A DNA stretch of 19,298 nucleotides from NCBI GenBank assembly GCA_023458915.1, contig JAEWWM010000033.1, forward strand, positions 1-19,298, read 5' to 3'. This DNA is from Bacillota bacterium. Lineage in GTDB: Bacteria; Bacillota; Clostridia; Oscillospirales; Acutalibacteraceae. Below the pieces are notes generated by a model, which did not search any database, was not told where the DNA came from, and saw only the letters and a list, made by a program, of their open reading frames with translations. Of the stretch, positions 5,980 to 13,933 are shown piece by piece; positions within the stretch are counted from its first letter, which is position 1, and the number at the start of each line of letters is the position of its first letter. A program made the position numbers and the translations under genes.

Positions 5980-7886
5980 CATATAAAGAAAATTTAGCAA
6001 AAGAAATTGAAAAAAGCGGATTTTGTCAAGATTATAACACACAAGAAAAAGCCCTCGGGAAATCCGAGAACTTTAACAATAACAATAACAATAACAATAA
6101 CAATAACAATTATATTTTAACAAAAATACCTGCAGATGTAAATTCAAGCGAATTCGAAGATGCCGGATATAAAATAATAAACAGCGGCATCTATCGTTCT
6201 GCTATGATAGGTGATAAGGAATGTCTGGAAAAACTAACAAATTTTGTCGCATGGTATGATGAAAAGATAATTAACAGAGATGGTATTAACACAGAAATCT
6301 TCTACAAAATGAAAGGCATGGATTATAGAGGAAATAATCTCCCTGAAATTCTAGTTCTCCATACCAAGCTAAGCGGTTTCAGTTGGCTAAGCCTATGGAA
6401 TGCAAACTGTATAATAGAACCTAGATATAATACGAAAGAAAAATTAAGACACGCTATACAATTAAAATCTTTTGAAGCAATATCTAAAACAATTTTTGGA
6501 TATACAGGCTGGGAGTTTTTAAATAACAAATGGGTATTTCTTTATCAAGATGAAACTATTGGTGAGCAGAATATCAAAGTAGAACTTCCTGATAATATGA
6601 AAAATTATAGTTTTTCGAAAACGGATAATCTCACCTGGGAAAATAAACAGGAATTAATTAAACAAAGCTTTAATTTAACAAAGGCTTTTTCCGAAAAAGT
6701 TATCTTGCCCCTTTTAGCGTTGGCATTTTTAACTCCGCTAAATGAAATCTTTCGTCGCATTGGATATGAGCCTAAGTTTACTTATTTTATTTTTGGTAAA
6801 ACAGGGTGTAAAAAAAGTACTCTGACCGCTCTCATTCTTTCTTTTTTCGGTACTTTTACAAATAATGGTTTGCCTATGTCATTTTTAAATACAGTGTCTC
6901 ATCTTGAGGATAATTGTTTTATATTAAAGGACGTCTTAACCTGTATTGATGACTACAAGCCAATGAATAAAGCGGAAAAAGAAAGCTCCGAATCAAAATT
7001 TAAAGGTCTGGTTACTCGCATCGGTGACCGAGTAGGCAGAGGTAGATGCAATTCCATGTCAAAAAGTTTGCCCACTAAACCGCCAAGATGTAATTTAATA
7101 ATGACAGGTGAATTTTTCCCAAACTGTGGTGAAAGTTATGCAGCAAGATGCCTCATTTCGGAATTAAAACCACAAAACCTACTTTCTGTTGAAGAATTGA
7201 CGTTGGCACAGAAAAGCGCAGCCAAAGGTTTATATAATAGTGTTATGACTATTTTTATAGAATTCATCTCAGAGCGTATAAATCAAAATTTTAAAAAGTT
7301 TTCTGAAAATTTACATTTGGAATTTGAAAATATAAGAGATACTTTTTTAAAAAAGTTAAATCCTTTTGAATGTCATCCTCGCCTCGCTGAATATTTGTCC
7401 CATATTTATATTGGCTATAAGTACATGCTCAAATTTTATAGGTACTACAATTTAATTGAAGAAAAAGAAATTCAAAAACTCGAAGATGATTTTATAGAAT
7501 TGATTTTTGAACTAGGGAAACAAAATGTCTACATGGTAAATGGAGACAAGCCTGTAATTAAATTCTTAGAGATACTTAACGACTTAATAAACTCTGAAGA
7601 AGTTTATGTGCAAAATATTGCCGAAGAGCCTGGTAAATATCCATTTAAAAACAAGTGTATAGGTTATGCGGATATTAAAAACGATGTTTATTATCTTAGA
7701 AAATTAATTACTTTCAATGCTGTTGAAAAACATTTAAATGAGCGAAATGAAAGTCTGGGTATCGGCCCAAAAACTTTGGGCAAACAATTACTGGAAAGCA
7801 AAAAAGCCATGGAAATACGAAAAATGTTTAGTAGAACACAGGAAGATTTTTGGCAAATTAATAAAAGCAGTTTAGAGGGTATCTAA
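5976..7886 (+). CDS. P-loop replication ATPase/helicase (DUF927-like)
   Basis: This is a 636-residue cytoplasmic protein. After a variable N-terminus with 12 consecutive Asn (residues 34-45), residues 50-240 form a domain similar in feel to DUF927 proteins. A P-loop ATPase core follows, with Walker A as GKTGCKKST (274-282) and a Walker B-like CIDDYKP (D325/D326). PRCNLIMTGE near 370 fits the sensor strand. The C-terminal ~200 residues are helical and may bind DNA. The ATG at 5976 has AAGGAG eight bases before it and overlaps the primase stop. DUF927-type ATPases accompany CHC2 primases in integrated elements and probably unwind the origin, as established by family context. The exact activity is inferred. 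The DUF927 assignment is from general resemblance, but the ATPase motif is directly visible. Confidence 0.85.
   Translation: MTYKENLAKEIEKSGFCQDYNTQEKALGKSENFNNNNNNNNNNNNYILTKIPADVNSSEFEDAGYKIINSGIYRSAMIGDKECLEKLTNFVAWYDEKIINRDGINTEIFYKMKGMDYRGNNLPEILVLHTKLSGFSWLSLWNANCIIEPRYNTKEKLRHAIQLKSFEAISKTIFGYTGWEFLNNKWVFLYQDETIGEQNIKVELPDNMKNYSFSKTDNLTWENKQELIKQSFNLTKAFSEKVILPLLALAFLTPLNEIFRRIGYEPKFTYFIFGKTGCKKSTLTALILSFFGTFTNNGLPMSFLNTVSHLEDNCFILKDVLTCIDDYKPMNKAEKESSESKFKGLVTRIGDRVGRGRCNSMSKSLPTKPPRCNLIMTGEFFPNCGESYAARCLISELKPQNLLSVEELTLAQKSAAKGLYNSVMTIFIEFISERINQNFKKFSENLHLEFENIRDTFLKKLNPFECHPRLAEYLSHIYIGYKYMLKFYRYYNLIEEKEIQKLEDDFIELIFELGKQNVYMVNGDKPVIKFLEILNDLINSEEVYVQNIAEEPGKYPFKNKCIGYADIKNDVYYLRKLITFNAVEKHLNERNESLGIGPKTLGKQLLESKKAMEIRKMFSRTQEDFWQINKSSLEGI
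6075..6110 (+). repeat. AACAAT hexanucleotide microsatellite (six copies)
   Basis: Six perfect tandem copies of AACAAT lie inside the ATPase gene and encode 12 Asn residues. The unit is two codons long, so slippage would change the length of the Asn tract without breaking the frame. It sits at the border between the short N-terminal extension and the first folded domain, probably as a flexible linker. Confidence 0.97.
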
Positions 7887-7895
7887 AAACACACT

Positions 7896-7937
7896 AATCA
7901 TACTAATTCAAAAAATTTTAGTGGGATTAGTATGATT
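7896..7937. repeat. 12-bp inverted repeat between ATPase and HTH gene
   Basis: AATCATACTAAT (7896-7907) and ATTAGTATGATT (7926-7937) are perfect inverted copies around an 18-base AT-rich centre. ACTAAT also occurs twice as a short direct repeat in the left arm. The repeat is 10 bp after the ATPase stop. No T run follows it, so it is a poor terminator. It could be an origin element of the replication module, or an operator for the downstream HTH gene. Confidence 0.6.
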
Positions 7938-7982
7938 TATTCACCTTAAATAACATTAATTTCAAAAGGAGGAATTAAACAA

Positions 7983-8384
7983 ATGAAAAAGATAACCGCT
8001 TATAATTTACAAAAAGATAAAATTTTGCAAGCTTTAACTACATCTAAGGATATTAGTGAGGCAAGTAAAACGGCAGGAGTAAGTCGCAAGACTATCTATT
8101 CTTATCTAAAAGATGAAGATTTTGTGCTTGCTTATCGTAATATAAAACGCATTCAATTTCGAGAAATCAGTGAAAAAATAGCACATGGAGCTAATATTGC
8201 AACAGAATTTTTACTCACCCTATTTTACGATATAAATGCACCATATCACGTTAGAATGCAGGCAAGTATTAAACTGCTCGAATTATATTCCAAATTTATT
8301 AATTTCGAATCCGGTGTTAACAATGCGACATTTGAAGAAAACGACGACGGATTTAATATAACACCACCGCCTAGCGGATTATAG
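7983..8384 (+). CDS. HTH protein, phage terminase small-subunit-like
   Basis: This 133-residue protein has an N-terminal helix-turn-helix: KILQALTTSKDISEASKTAG and VSRKTIYSYLKDEDF, residues 12-48. A long helical part follows, with the repeated amphipathic pattern typical of phage small terminase-like proteins (phBC6A51 HTH type), ending in an acidic/Pro-rich tail. Small terminase subunits recognise packaging sites in phage DNA. In satellites such a protein can redirect a helper phage's packaging. A strong AAAAGGAGG stands 10 bases before the ATG. It is the last gene of the rightward operon and is followed by a terminator. An alternative is a plain transcription regulator, because no large terminase subunit is nearby. 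Confidence 0.7.
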   Translation: MKKITAYNLQKDKILQALTTSKDISEASKTAGVSRKTIYSYLKDEDFVLAYRNIKRIQFREISEKIAHGANIATEFLLTLFYDINAPYHVRMQASIKLLELYSKFINFESGVNNATFEENDDGFNITPPPSGL

Positions 8385-8405
8385 TATACATTTATAAACA
8401 AAAAG

Positions 8406-8436
8406 TAACAAAACTGCCTCAAAGACAGTTTTGTTA
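8406..8436. terminator. Bidirectional terminator between convergent genes
   Basis: TAACAAAACTG and CAGTTTTGTTA form a perfect 11-bp stem around a 9-base loop. On the minus strand it is followed by CTTTTTG, so it serves the lipoprotein gene best. It can also stop the rightward replication operon, whose last gene ends 21 bases earlier. Confidence 0.8.
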
Positions 8437-8479
8437 TCTCTATGTTGATTATATAAATCAAACTGTTACACACCTAAAT

Positions 8480-9340
8480 TTAAATCAAAGTTTTTCCGTC
8501 AAGTTCGGCCACAGTCAATATTCCATCTGTAGTGTACCAAATTTTATATTTACCCTCTAATTTATTACCTAACGAATTTTTATATTTCAAAGTCCCCATT
8601 TCATAATATTTATCACCAATTATTCCCTGTTCAAATATTGCCATTGGAAACTCTACTCTTTCAGGATAAGGAAGCAGGGTTTTGAATTTTTTTCGTGCTT
8701 TATCACTAATTTCTAGTGCCTTTGAACTTTTTGCTGCCGGCATTTCTTTCGCTTCTGAAATCTTCCACTTAGCAGTCGGATTTTGTATATCAGAGCTTTT
8801 TGAATAACCTATGTAGCTTATATTTGATTTTAAAACTACGACACTATCATTGAATGTTTCATTAGGTTTCACTTTTGTTATACCGTATAAAAATTTTTCA
8901 TTATATGGACTATGGAATGAAAGCTTGTTATTGTTTGTATCCCAGACAGCATAATCAGTCATAGCGGTACTGTATTCTTGATTGCTCTTATTTTCTATTT
9001 TTACTTTTATATTGGTCACATTACCCGAGTTTTTAACTGATTCGATTGTTATTAAAACTCCATTATCGTTATAAGATTGACCTAAAGATAAGTTTAAAAG
9101 ATCTACTTTTTGTTCTTGAGAATCGTTTTTGGGTTTTTCTGTGTTTTTCTTTTCCTGCTCAGTTATTACTGTTTCTGAAGCTTTTTCTGTTTGACTGTTA
9201 TTATTAGATTGCGAAGAATTAGAACAACCGCTAATAACTACACCTAAAATAATACAAATTAATCCAAACCACCATTTTTTATAAATTGCCGATTTCTTCT
9301 TTTTAATATTTTCACTTTCTTCAATATTTTTATTTTCCAT
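8480..9340 (-). CDS. Lipoprotein with DUF4352-like beta-sandwich
   Basis: This 286-residue exported lipoprotein has a long charged N-region, a hydrophobic stretch (WWFGLICIILGVVISG) and a lipobox ending at Cys39 (VISGC). After lipidation it would be anchored to the outer face of the membrane. Residues 40-85 are a Ser/Asn/Lys/Glu linker. Residues 88-195 (SLGQSYNDNGVLITIESVKN and on to YAVWDTNNNKL) resemble the immunoglobulin-like DUF4352 family. The C-terminal 90 residues form a second unknown domain. AAGGAG nine bases before the ATG at 9340 sets the start. A TTG eight codons upstream was rejected. The frame stays open upstream into zinc-ribbon debris. Function is unknown. Confidence 0.8.
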   Translation of the reverse strand: MENKNIEESENIKKKKSAIYKKWWFGLICIILGVVISGCSNSSQSNNNSQTEKASETVITEQEKKNTEKPKNDSQEQKVDLLNLSLGQSYNDNGVLITIESVKNSGNVTNIKVKIENKSNQEYSTAMTDYAVWDTNNNKLSFHSPYNEKFLYGITKVKPNETFNDSVVVLKSNISYIGYSKSSDIQNPTAKWKISEAKEMPAAKSSKALEISDKARKKFKTLLPYPERVEFPMAIFEQGIIGDKYYEMGTLKYKNSLGNKLEGKYKIWYTTDGILTVAELDGKTLI

Positions 9341-9361
9341 GGTTTTTTTCTCCTTAACAAA

Positions 9362-9585
9362 CAATTTATTACCGCAATTTCGGCAAATGCCAACAATTTG
9401 ATACGTGAACTAAATTTTACCAGTTTCTTTTCTTTTGCCTATTAAAATCCATAACCCACTATTAATGATAATCAAAACCCACTTATCTAAAATCCATAAG
9501 CAATTCATAATTTTTTGTGATTCTTAGCGGAAAGCTGCTAATTTATCATATTAACATTCGTGCTTCCGCATTTTGGACAAATCAT
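9362..9585 (-). pseudogene. Decayed zinc-ribbon membrane protein gene
   Basis: On the minus strand an ATG at 9585, behind AGGGGGA, reads MICPKCGSTNVN and then hits a stop at 9538-9540. Farther along, a shifted frame reads a hydrophobic Trp-rich segment (WVLIIINSGLWILIG) up to a stop at 9410-9412. A third frame reads ICRNCGNKL. Together these make the outline of a small protein with CPKCGS at the start, a membrane segment in the middle and CxxCG at the end, a layout remembered from Firmicutes. At least one frameshift and two stops break it. Its last frame is continuous with the lipoprotein frame. Confidence 0.6.
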
Positions 9586-9627
9586 AAAACATTCCCCCTT
9601 TTCTATAAAATTTAATTAGACAATTTG

Positions 9628-9720
9628 AGAAAAATTGCTCATTTTTCTAGTTTATATCATTTATTTTATAATAAATATCACAAAATTTCGATTATGTCAA
9701 CTCAAAATATCTTAAAGATA
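9628..9720. promoter_or_regulatory. Two dyads upstream of the SinR-like regulator
   Basis: AGAAAAAT/ATTTTTCT (9628-9648, 5-base spacer) and the 13-bp palindrome TATCTTAAAGATA (9708-9720) flank a TATAAT at 9667-9672. They lie 55-150 bp before the HTH gene and could be operators for its self-regulation. No convincing -35 box was seen. Confidence 0.35.
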
Positions 9721-9775
9721 ATGAAATATCACACTGACAATCATAAACTTTAAACAAAGAGAGTGGGTATTAGTT

Positions 9776-10063
9776 ATGATTGCAGAAAAAATTAAATCTC
9801 TTAGAATGAAACAAAATTTAACACAATCAGATGTGGCAAAAAAGTTAGGAATAACCCGTTCTAGTGTTAATGCATGGGAGATGGGAATTTCTATTCCTTC
9901 AACTCAATATATTGTAGAACTTGCTTTACTTTTTAATGTTTCTTCCGACTATCTATTAAATATTCCTCGTACCTCTACAATTAATATTTCGGGTCTCTCC
10001 GAACGAGAAGTGAGTGCTGTAAAAGAAATTATTGAGTGTTTAAAAAATAATGATAGAATTTAA
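9776..10063 (+). CDS. SinR-like helix-turn-helix regulator
   Basis: This 95-residue protein has a classic XRE domain at residues 1-65: IKSLRMKQNLTQSDVAKKLGITRSSVNAWEMG and NVSSDYLLNIP. A short helical tail follows (SEREVSAVKEIIECLKNN) that probably dimerises. The domain layout and size match SinR- or phage CI-short-type repressors. A GAGAGTGGG ribosome site lies about 9-15 bases before the ATG. The next gene is about 600 bp away, so it is probably monocistronic. Palindromes upstream (9708-9720 and 9628-9648) suggest self-regulation. Its targets are unknown. They could include the nearby surface-protein genes. Confidence 0.85.
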   Translation: MIAEKIKSLRMKQNLTQSDVAKKLGITRSSVNAWEMGISIPSTQYIVELALLFNVSSDYLLNIPRTSTINISGLSEREVSAVKEIIECLKNNDRI

Positions 10064-10630
10064 AAAAATTTACTTATATTTAATATGTGAACTTTAATTA
10101 AAATAGCTAAATAATAATTTATTCTGAGGCAAAGCTTACAGGATTTTCAACTCATTTAGATTTGTTTGCTTTCAGAAAAACAAGATGATGCTCAGAATAT
10201 TGTCAATTCCTAAAAATAGAAATAAATTTGGGTATGAGACGAAGTATGTATATTTTTTAAGCGAAAAATTAGTCAGTAGTTATAATTGAAAAGCCAGCCA
10301 CTAGGAAGTAAAAAACGATATGAAAAGAATAGTGTGGACAAAGCTATAAGTCGGCGTTTATAGCGAATTAAATTAAGGTATTGTTGTTATGACAATACCT
10401 TTTCAATGGCTGATTTTTCATTTAGCAGATACAGTATGCCAGAGAAATTATTCCTCTCTTTCGAAAAGTGCATTATTTAAACAACTAGCGAAGGAAAGAT
10501 TTATAAAGCCGAGAAATCAGCGAGTTTCAATTTATTCGTGCAATTTATGAAGGTTGGTTCGATTTATATTAGATTTCAATAAAATATAAAATTATTTTTT
10601 GAAATATTGGACTATTTTCCCTAAATTTGT
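10064..10630. other. Gene-poor stretch with hairpins and possible gene debris
   Basis: No complete gene was found in this ~570-bp AT-rich stretch. A strong hairpin lies at 10375-10401: AAGGTATTGT and ACAATACCTT form a perfect 10-bp stem with a 7-base loop, followed on the plus strand by a short T run. TATTCTGAG at 10120-10128 is matched by CTCAGAATA at 10191-10199, which could close a larger structure. AAAAGCCAGCCA (near 10289) and TGGCTGATTTTT (near 10406) are near-complementary and bracket the strong hairpin. This leaves open a folded RNA of about 130 bases. Near 10510-10575 a short open frame (EFQFIRAIYEGW) between stops hints at a decayed gene. Confidence 0.5.
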
Positions 10631-10636
10631 TATAAT
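10607..10636 (+). promoter_or_regulatory. Extended -10 promoter of the DUF4236 gene
   Basis: TGTTATAAT (TATAAT at 10631-10636 with the TG extension) lies 32 bases before the ATG. A weak -35, TTGGAC, sits 18 bases upstream at 10607-10612. The extended -10 compensates for it. Confidence 0.55.
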
Positions 10637-10667
10637 TTAACAAATAAAAGTGATTGGGGTGAAATGC

Positions 10668-11708
10668 ATGGGGTTTTATTTCAGAAAATCAATTAACTTT
10701 GGTGGCATTAGATTTAATTTTTCAAAGTCAAGCATCGGAACCTCTACTGGTTTTAAAGGATTTAGGATAGGTACAAGTCCAAAAGGGAATTATGTTCACA
10801 TGGGACGCAACGGCACATATTATCGTATGACTTTAGGCAGAAACGAATCCAAAAAGCCGTCTGGTTATACACAACGAAATTTCATATCACCTACGCAAGA
10901 AGTATTTTTCAGTGATATTGAAAGTAAAGATGTTTCACTGATAATAGATTCTTCATCTCAAGAAATTGTTAATGAAATAACAACTAAACGCAATAAATTC
11001 TCGTTTTGGCCACTATCCTTTATTCTGAGTTTTATTCCTGTAGCAGGCATATTTCTTGCCATTTTATCCGGTATTTTGCTATATTTTTTAGTAGATAAAA
11101 AACGGAAAACTACAGTTATTCTCTATGATATTGAAGAACATACAGAAAATGAAATACAACAATTTTATGATAGCTTTGATGAAATAATCAGCTGTCAAAA
11201 AATATGGCATGTTTCTGCACAATCTAATATATTTAATAGAAAATATCAAGCCGGAGCAAGCTCTGCCATTAATCGTTCAGAGATTAAAATTCGATATAAA
11301 AATCCATCATACATCAAAACAAATGTGAAAATCCCTATGATCCCGATAGAGAAACAAAAATTATATTTCTTTCCGGATAAAGTATTTATATTTGATAGGA
11401 AAAAAGTTGGTAGTTTATCTTACTCCAATTTGAATATTATCCAACACAATCAGCGTTTTATCGAAAAAGGTTCGGTGCCTAAAGACGGAACTATCATTGA
11501 TTATACATGGCAGTATGTTAATGAATCTGGTGGTCCGGATATGAGATTTAAAAATAATATAAAAATCCCGATTTTAATGTATTCCGAAATGCTTTTTTCT
11601 AGTGATACAGGACTTAACGAACTAATTCAGCTATCCAAAGAAAATGTAGGATCGAGATTAGTTCAGCAACTAAATAATTATAAAACAAAACCTTTTTTTA
11701 ATACATAA
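10668..11708 (+). CDS. DUF4236 membrane protein
   Basis: This 346-residue protein opens with a textbook DUF4236 domain: GFYFRKSINFGGIRFNFS, then SIGTSTGFKGFRIGTSPKGN and the YVHMGRNGTYYR segment, residues 2-53. A polar linker leads to a hydrophobic segment at about 112-142 (FWPLSFILSF then AGIFLAILSGILLYFLV), likely one or two membrane passes. The remaining ~200 residues form an alpha/beta cytoplasmic domain with no family I recognise. The ATG at 10668 has GGGGTGA five bases before it. A GTG at 10650 would overlap the ribosome site. DUF4236 proteins are widespread and uncharacterised, and many carry extra domains. It appears monocistronic, so context gives no role. Confidence 0.85.
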   Translation: MGFYFRKSINFGGIRFNFSKSSIGTSTGFKGFRIGTSPKGNYVHMGRNGTYYRMTLGRNESKKPSGYTQRNFISPTQEVFFSDIESKDVSLIIDSSSQEIVNEITTKRNKFSFWPLSFILSFIPVAGIFLAILSGILLYFLVDKKRKTTVILYDIEEHTENEIQQFYDSFDEIISCQKIWHVSAQSNIFNRKYQAGASSAINRSEIKIRYKNPSYIKTNVKIPMIPIEKQKLYFFPDKVFIFDRKKVGSLSYSNLNIIQHNQRFIEKGSVPKDGTIIDYTWQYVNESGGPDMRFKNNIKIPILMYSEMLFSSDTGLNELIQLSKENVGSRLVQQLNNYKTKPFFNT

Positions 11709-11928
11709 ATGTCTATAAAAGTGAATTTATGAGTGACTTTTAAAATTTGTTTCTTATTTTTAATTTTACAAATATAGCACAGATAAAGTTATTTTAATAT
11801 AAATCTTTTTATATTTATCTTTTAAAATATATTACTTGAATTCAAAGCAATTTTAATTATTTATATAGTTTAAAAATAATTGTATGGAATAATTACTATT
11901 TACTTTAGATATAAAGGGGATGTTTAAT

Positions 11929-13893
11929 ATGGAGGGAAAAATAGTTGAGACAGCGCTTAAAAAAATTAGCGGCAAAGACAGTCTAGCATCAAATTTTAAA
12001 GCACTTAAAAATACAGCAGATATGTATGATTTTATAAAAGAAAATATCAGTGATATAATATTTAGCTACGAAGATTTTTTGAACTACATTTTCGAAAAAT
12101 ATCCTAGCTTGAATAAAAAAACAGAATTCCTTTCCGATGAAAAACTTAAAAACATCGCGGGTGGAATTAGCATGCAAGATTTTGGCAAAAATTTAGCAAT
12201 ATTTGCTTTAACCGGTAGCGCATTACTTGGTAGTGCAAATATTACAAGTTTTGCCGCAAATTCTTCAGAGTATAATAATCAAACCTTAGTTGCGCCAACA
12301 AGTTACTCCGAACAAATTTCAAAGAAGGATTCAAAACAATCCGAAGCACCAAAAGTAATATCTTGTACTCATGACAAGATCGTTATAGAAATTTCTCCAG
12401 GTTATGAGTGTAATATTATGCGTCATGAAATTAAGGGCGAAATACCCTGGCAAAGGCCTTTCCAAGATTCCGGTTCTTTTGAAGGTTTGGAAAGTCTTAC
12501 AAGCTATACTATCAACGTAAGAGACAAAGAAACTCACCGAGAGGTAGTTAAACCATTTACCGTAAAAACTATTGTTAACCCTAAAGATTTAAAAATAATG
12601 TCTTGTACTTTTGATCAAATTGCTGTGCAACGTGTAAAAAATTGCGAATATAGCATTGCACGACTCGGAAAAGATGGCAAAGCCACTCAGGAAAGACCAT
12701 TCCAAAGCTCAGGTATTTTTGATAATCTTGACGGTAACACAGAATACAGAATTAGCGTAAGAGATAAAGGAACACAACAAGAAGTGATTAAACCATTTAT
12801 CCAAAAGACTACACCAAATCCTCATGATACAAAAATATTATCTGTTTCCGATAATCAAATCATTATAGATCCTATTCCGGGGTATCAGTACAGCCTAATT
12901 GACCGCGATAAAAGCAGTGAGGTTCGCGGCTATCAATATGCAGACGCCGGCGTTTTTAATAATCTTAAAAGCAATAAAACTTACAGAATTGGAGTAAGTT
13001 ACGCGAAACAATCGAATTCAAAAAGCGAATTTTACGAAATGGTTGGTGCCAGGCAGAATATCTTTGACGTCAAAACCAAATCAGTTTTAAATAATATAAA
13101 GGAAGAAAATAAAGCAGATCCACAAAATCCAAAAGTAATATCTGTTACCCAAGACGAGATTAAAATGGAAGATTTACCATCTGACTATATCTATAAGCTT
13201 CAAAGTATCGACTTCAAAGACGTTGTTCAAAATTCCGGAACTTTTAAAAATCTTAAAAGCTCTAAAGAATATTGGTTAACCGTACTCACAAAAGATAAAA
13301 TTTGGGGCAATCAATTGGTTTGCTGCGAGCCTATTTTAATAAAAACAAAAGATGATGCTAAAAGTGAGAGCAATTCAAAAAATGAAGAGAAAAAGGAAAT
13401 TCCCCAATTAATGTTTACAACACATAACAAGATTGCGGTAGAAACTAAATCCGGTTATGATTATAAAATTTTCAACGGTGGGTATGAAAGTGATTGGCAA
13501 AACTCCGGTGTTTTTAAGAATTTTAAAGAAGGCGGATGGCTGTATTACGTGTATGTAAGAGATACAAAAACAGGGCTTATAGTTTCCACACTCCAAGCAA
13601 AAACAAAATTTGATCAGGGAACTCCGCAGCTTTTGGGATGCACTCATAACAAAATTGTCGTAAGAACTTTACCGGGTTATGAGTATCAGCTTATTTATGG
13701 TAATAATAGGTATGCTTCTCCTATTAAAACTCAAGATAACGGCACTTTTGAAAATCTCGATAGCAATACACCGTACCTTATTAACATATATAAAAAAAGC
13801 GACTCAAAGAGAGACGTTAGGTGGCCAAGCGGAGGAAGCATCGGCGCGAAAACAAAAGATGAATTAACAGTAAGTATGGAGAAAAATAGATAA
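11929..13893 (+). CDS. Nif11-like double-glycine leader fused to six beta-sandwich repeats
   Basis: This is a 654-residue exported protein. Residues 1-79 look like a Nif11-type leader: LKNTADMYDFIKEN and FSYEDFLNYIF, ending in LSDEKLKNIAGG with the Gly pair at 78-79. Such leaders normally direct small peptides to a peptidase-containing ABC exporter. Here a hydrophobic stretch follows at once (LAIFALTGSALLGSANITSFA, about 89-109), like a Sec signal ending at an AxA-type site. Six repeats of ~70-85 residues follow (141-214, 218-295, 300-385, 401-475, 491-561, 565-643). Each opens like VISCTHDKIVIE and contains SGxFxNLxSxxxYxIxVRD, as in fibronectin-III folds. There is no LPXTG anchor. The ATG at 11929 is chosen because AAAGGGGA lies eight bases before it, and an upstream ATG overlaps that site. 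No exporter gene is nearby. The protein is probably surface-exposed. Confidence 0.75.
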   Translation: MEGKIVETALKKISGKDSLASNFKALKNTADMYDFIKENISDIIFSYEDFLNYIFEKYPSLNKKTEFLSDEKLKNIAGGISMQDFGKNLAIFALTGSALLGSANITSFAANSSEYNNQTLVAPTSYSEQISKKDSKQSEAPKVISCTHDKIVIEISPGYECNIMRHEIKGEIPWQRPFQDSGSFEGLESLTSYTINVRDKETHREVVKPFTVKTIVNPKDLKIMSCTFDQIAVQRVKNCEYSIARLGKDGKATQERPFQSSGIFDNLDGNTEYRISVRDKGTQQEVIKPFIQKTTPNPHDTKILSVSDNQIIIDPIPGYQYSLIDRDKSSEVRGYQYADAGVFNNLKSNKTYRIGVSYAKQSNSKSEFYEMVGARQNIFDVKTKSVLNNIKEENKADPQNPKVISVTQDEIKMEDLPSDYIYKLQSIDFKDVVQNSGTFKNLKSSKEYWLTVLTKDKIWGNQLVCCEPILIKTKDDAKSESNSKNEEKKEIPQLMFTTHNKIAVETKSGYDYKIFNGGYESDWQNSGVFKNFKEGGWLYYVYVRDTKTGLIVSTLQAKTKFDQGTPQLLGCTHNKIVVRTLPGYEYQLIYGNNRYASPIKTQDNGTFENLDSNTPYLINIYKKSDSKRDVRWPSGGSIGAKTKDELTVSMEKNR

Positions 13894-13907
13894 AGCTCAA
13901 ATTAAAA

Positions 13908-13933
13908 AATCTAAAATAACCGTTTGTTAGATT
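13908..13933 (+). terminator. Possible terminator after the repeat protein
   Basis: AATCTAA and TTAGATT form a perfect 7-bp stem with a 12-base loop, 14 bases after the stop codon, followed by ATTATTATTA. The stem is AT-rich and the T run is broken, so it would be weak. Confidence 0.35.

Noticed and set aside
10510..10575. Short protein-like frame (EFQFIRAIYEGW)
   Set aside because: It is about 20 codons between stops, with no start or ribosome site. It is kept only as possible debris.
13679..13867. Plus-strand frame inside the repeat protein
   Set aside because: It is a shifted-frame shadow of the last beta-sandwich repeat.
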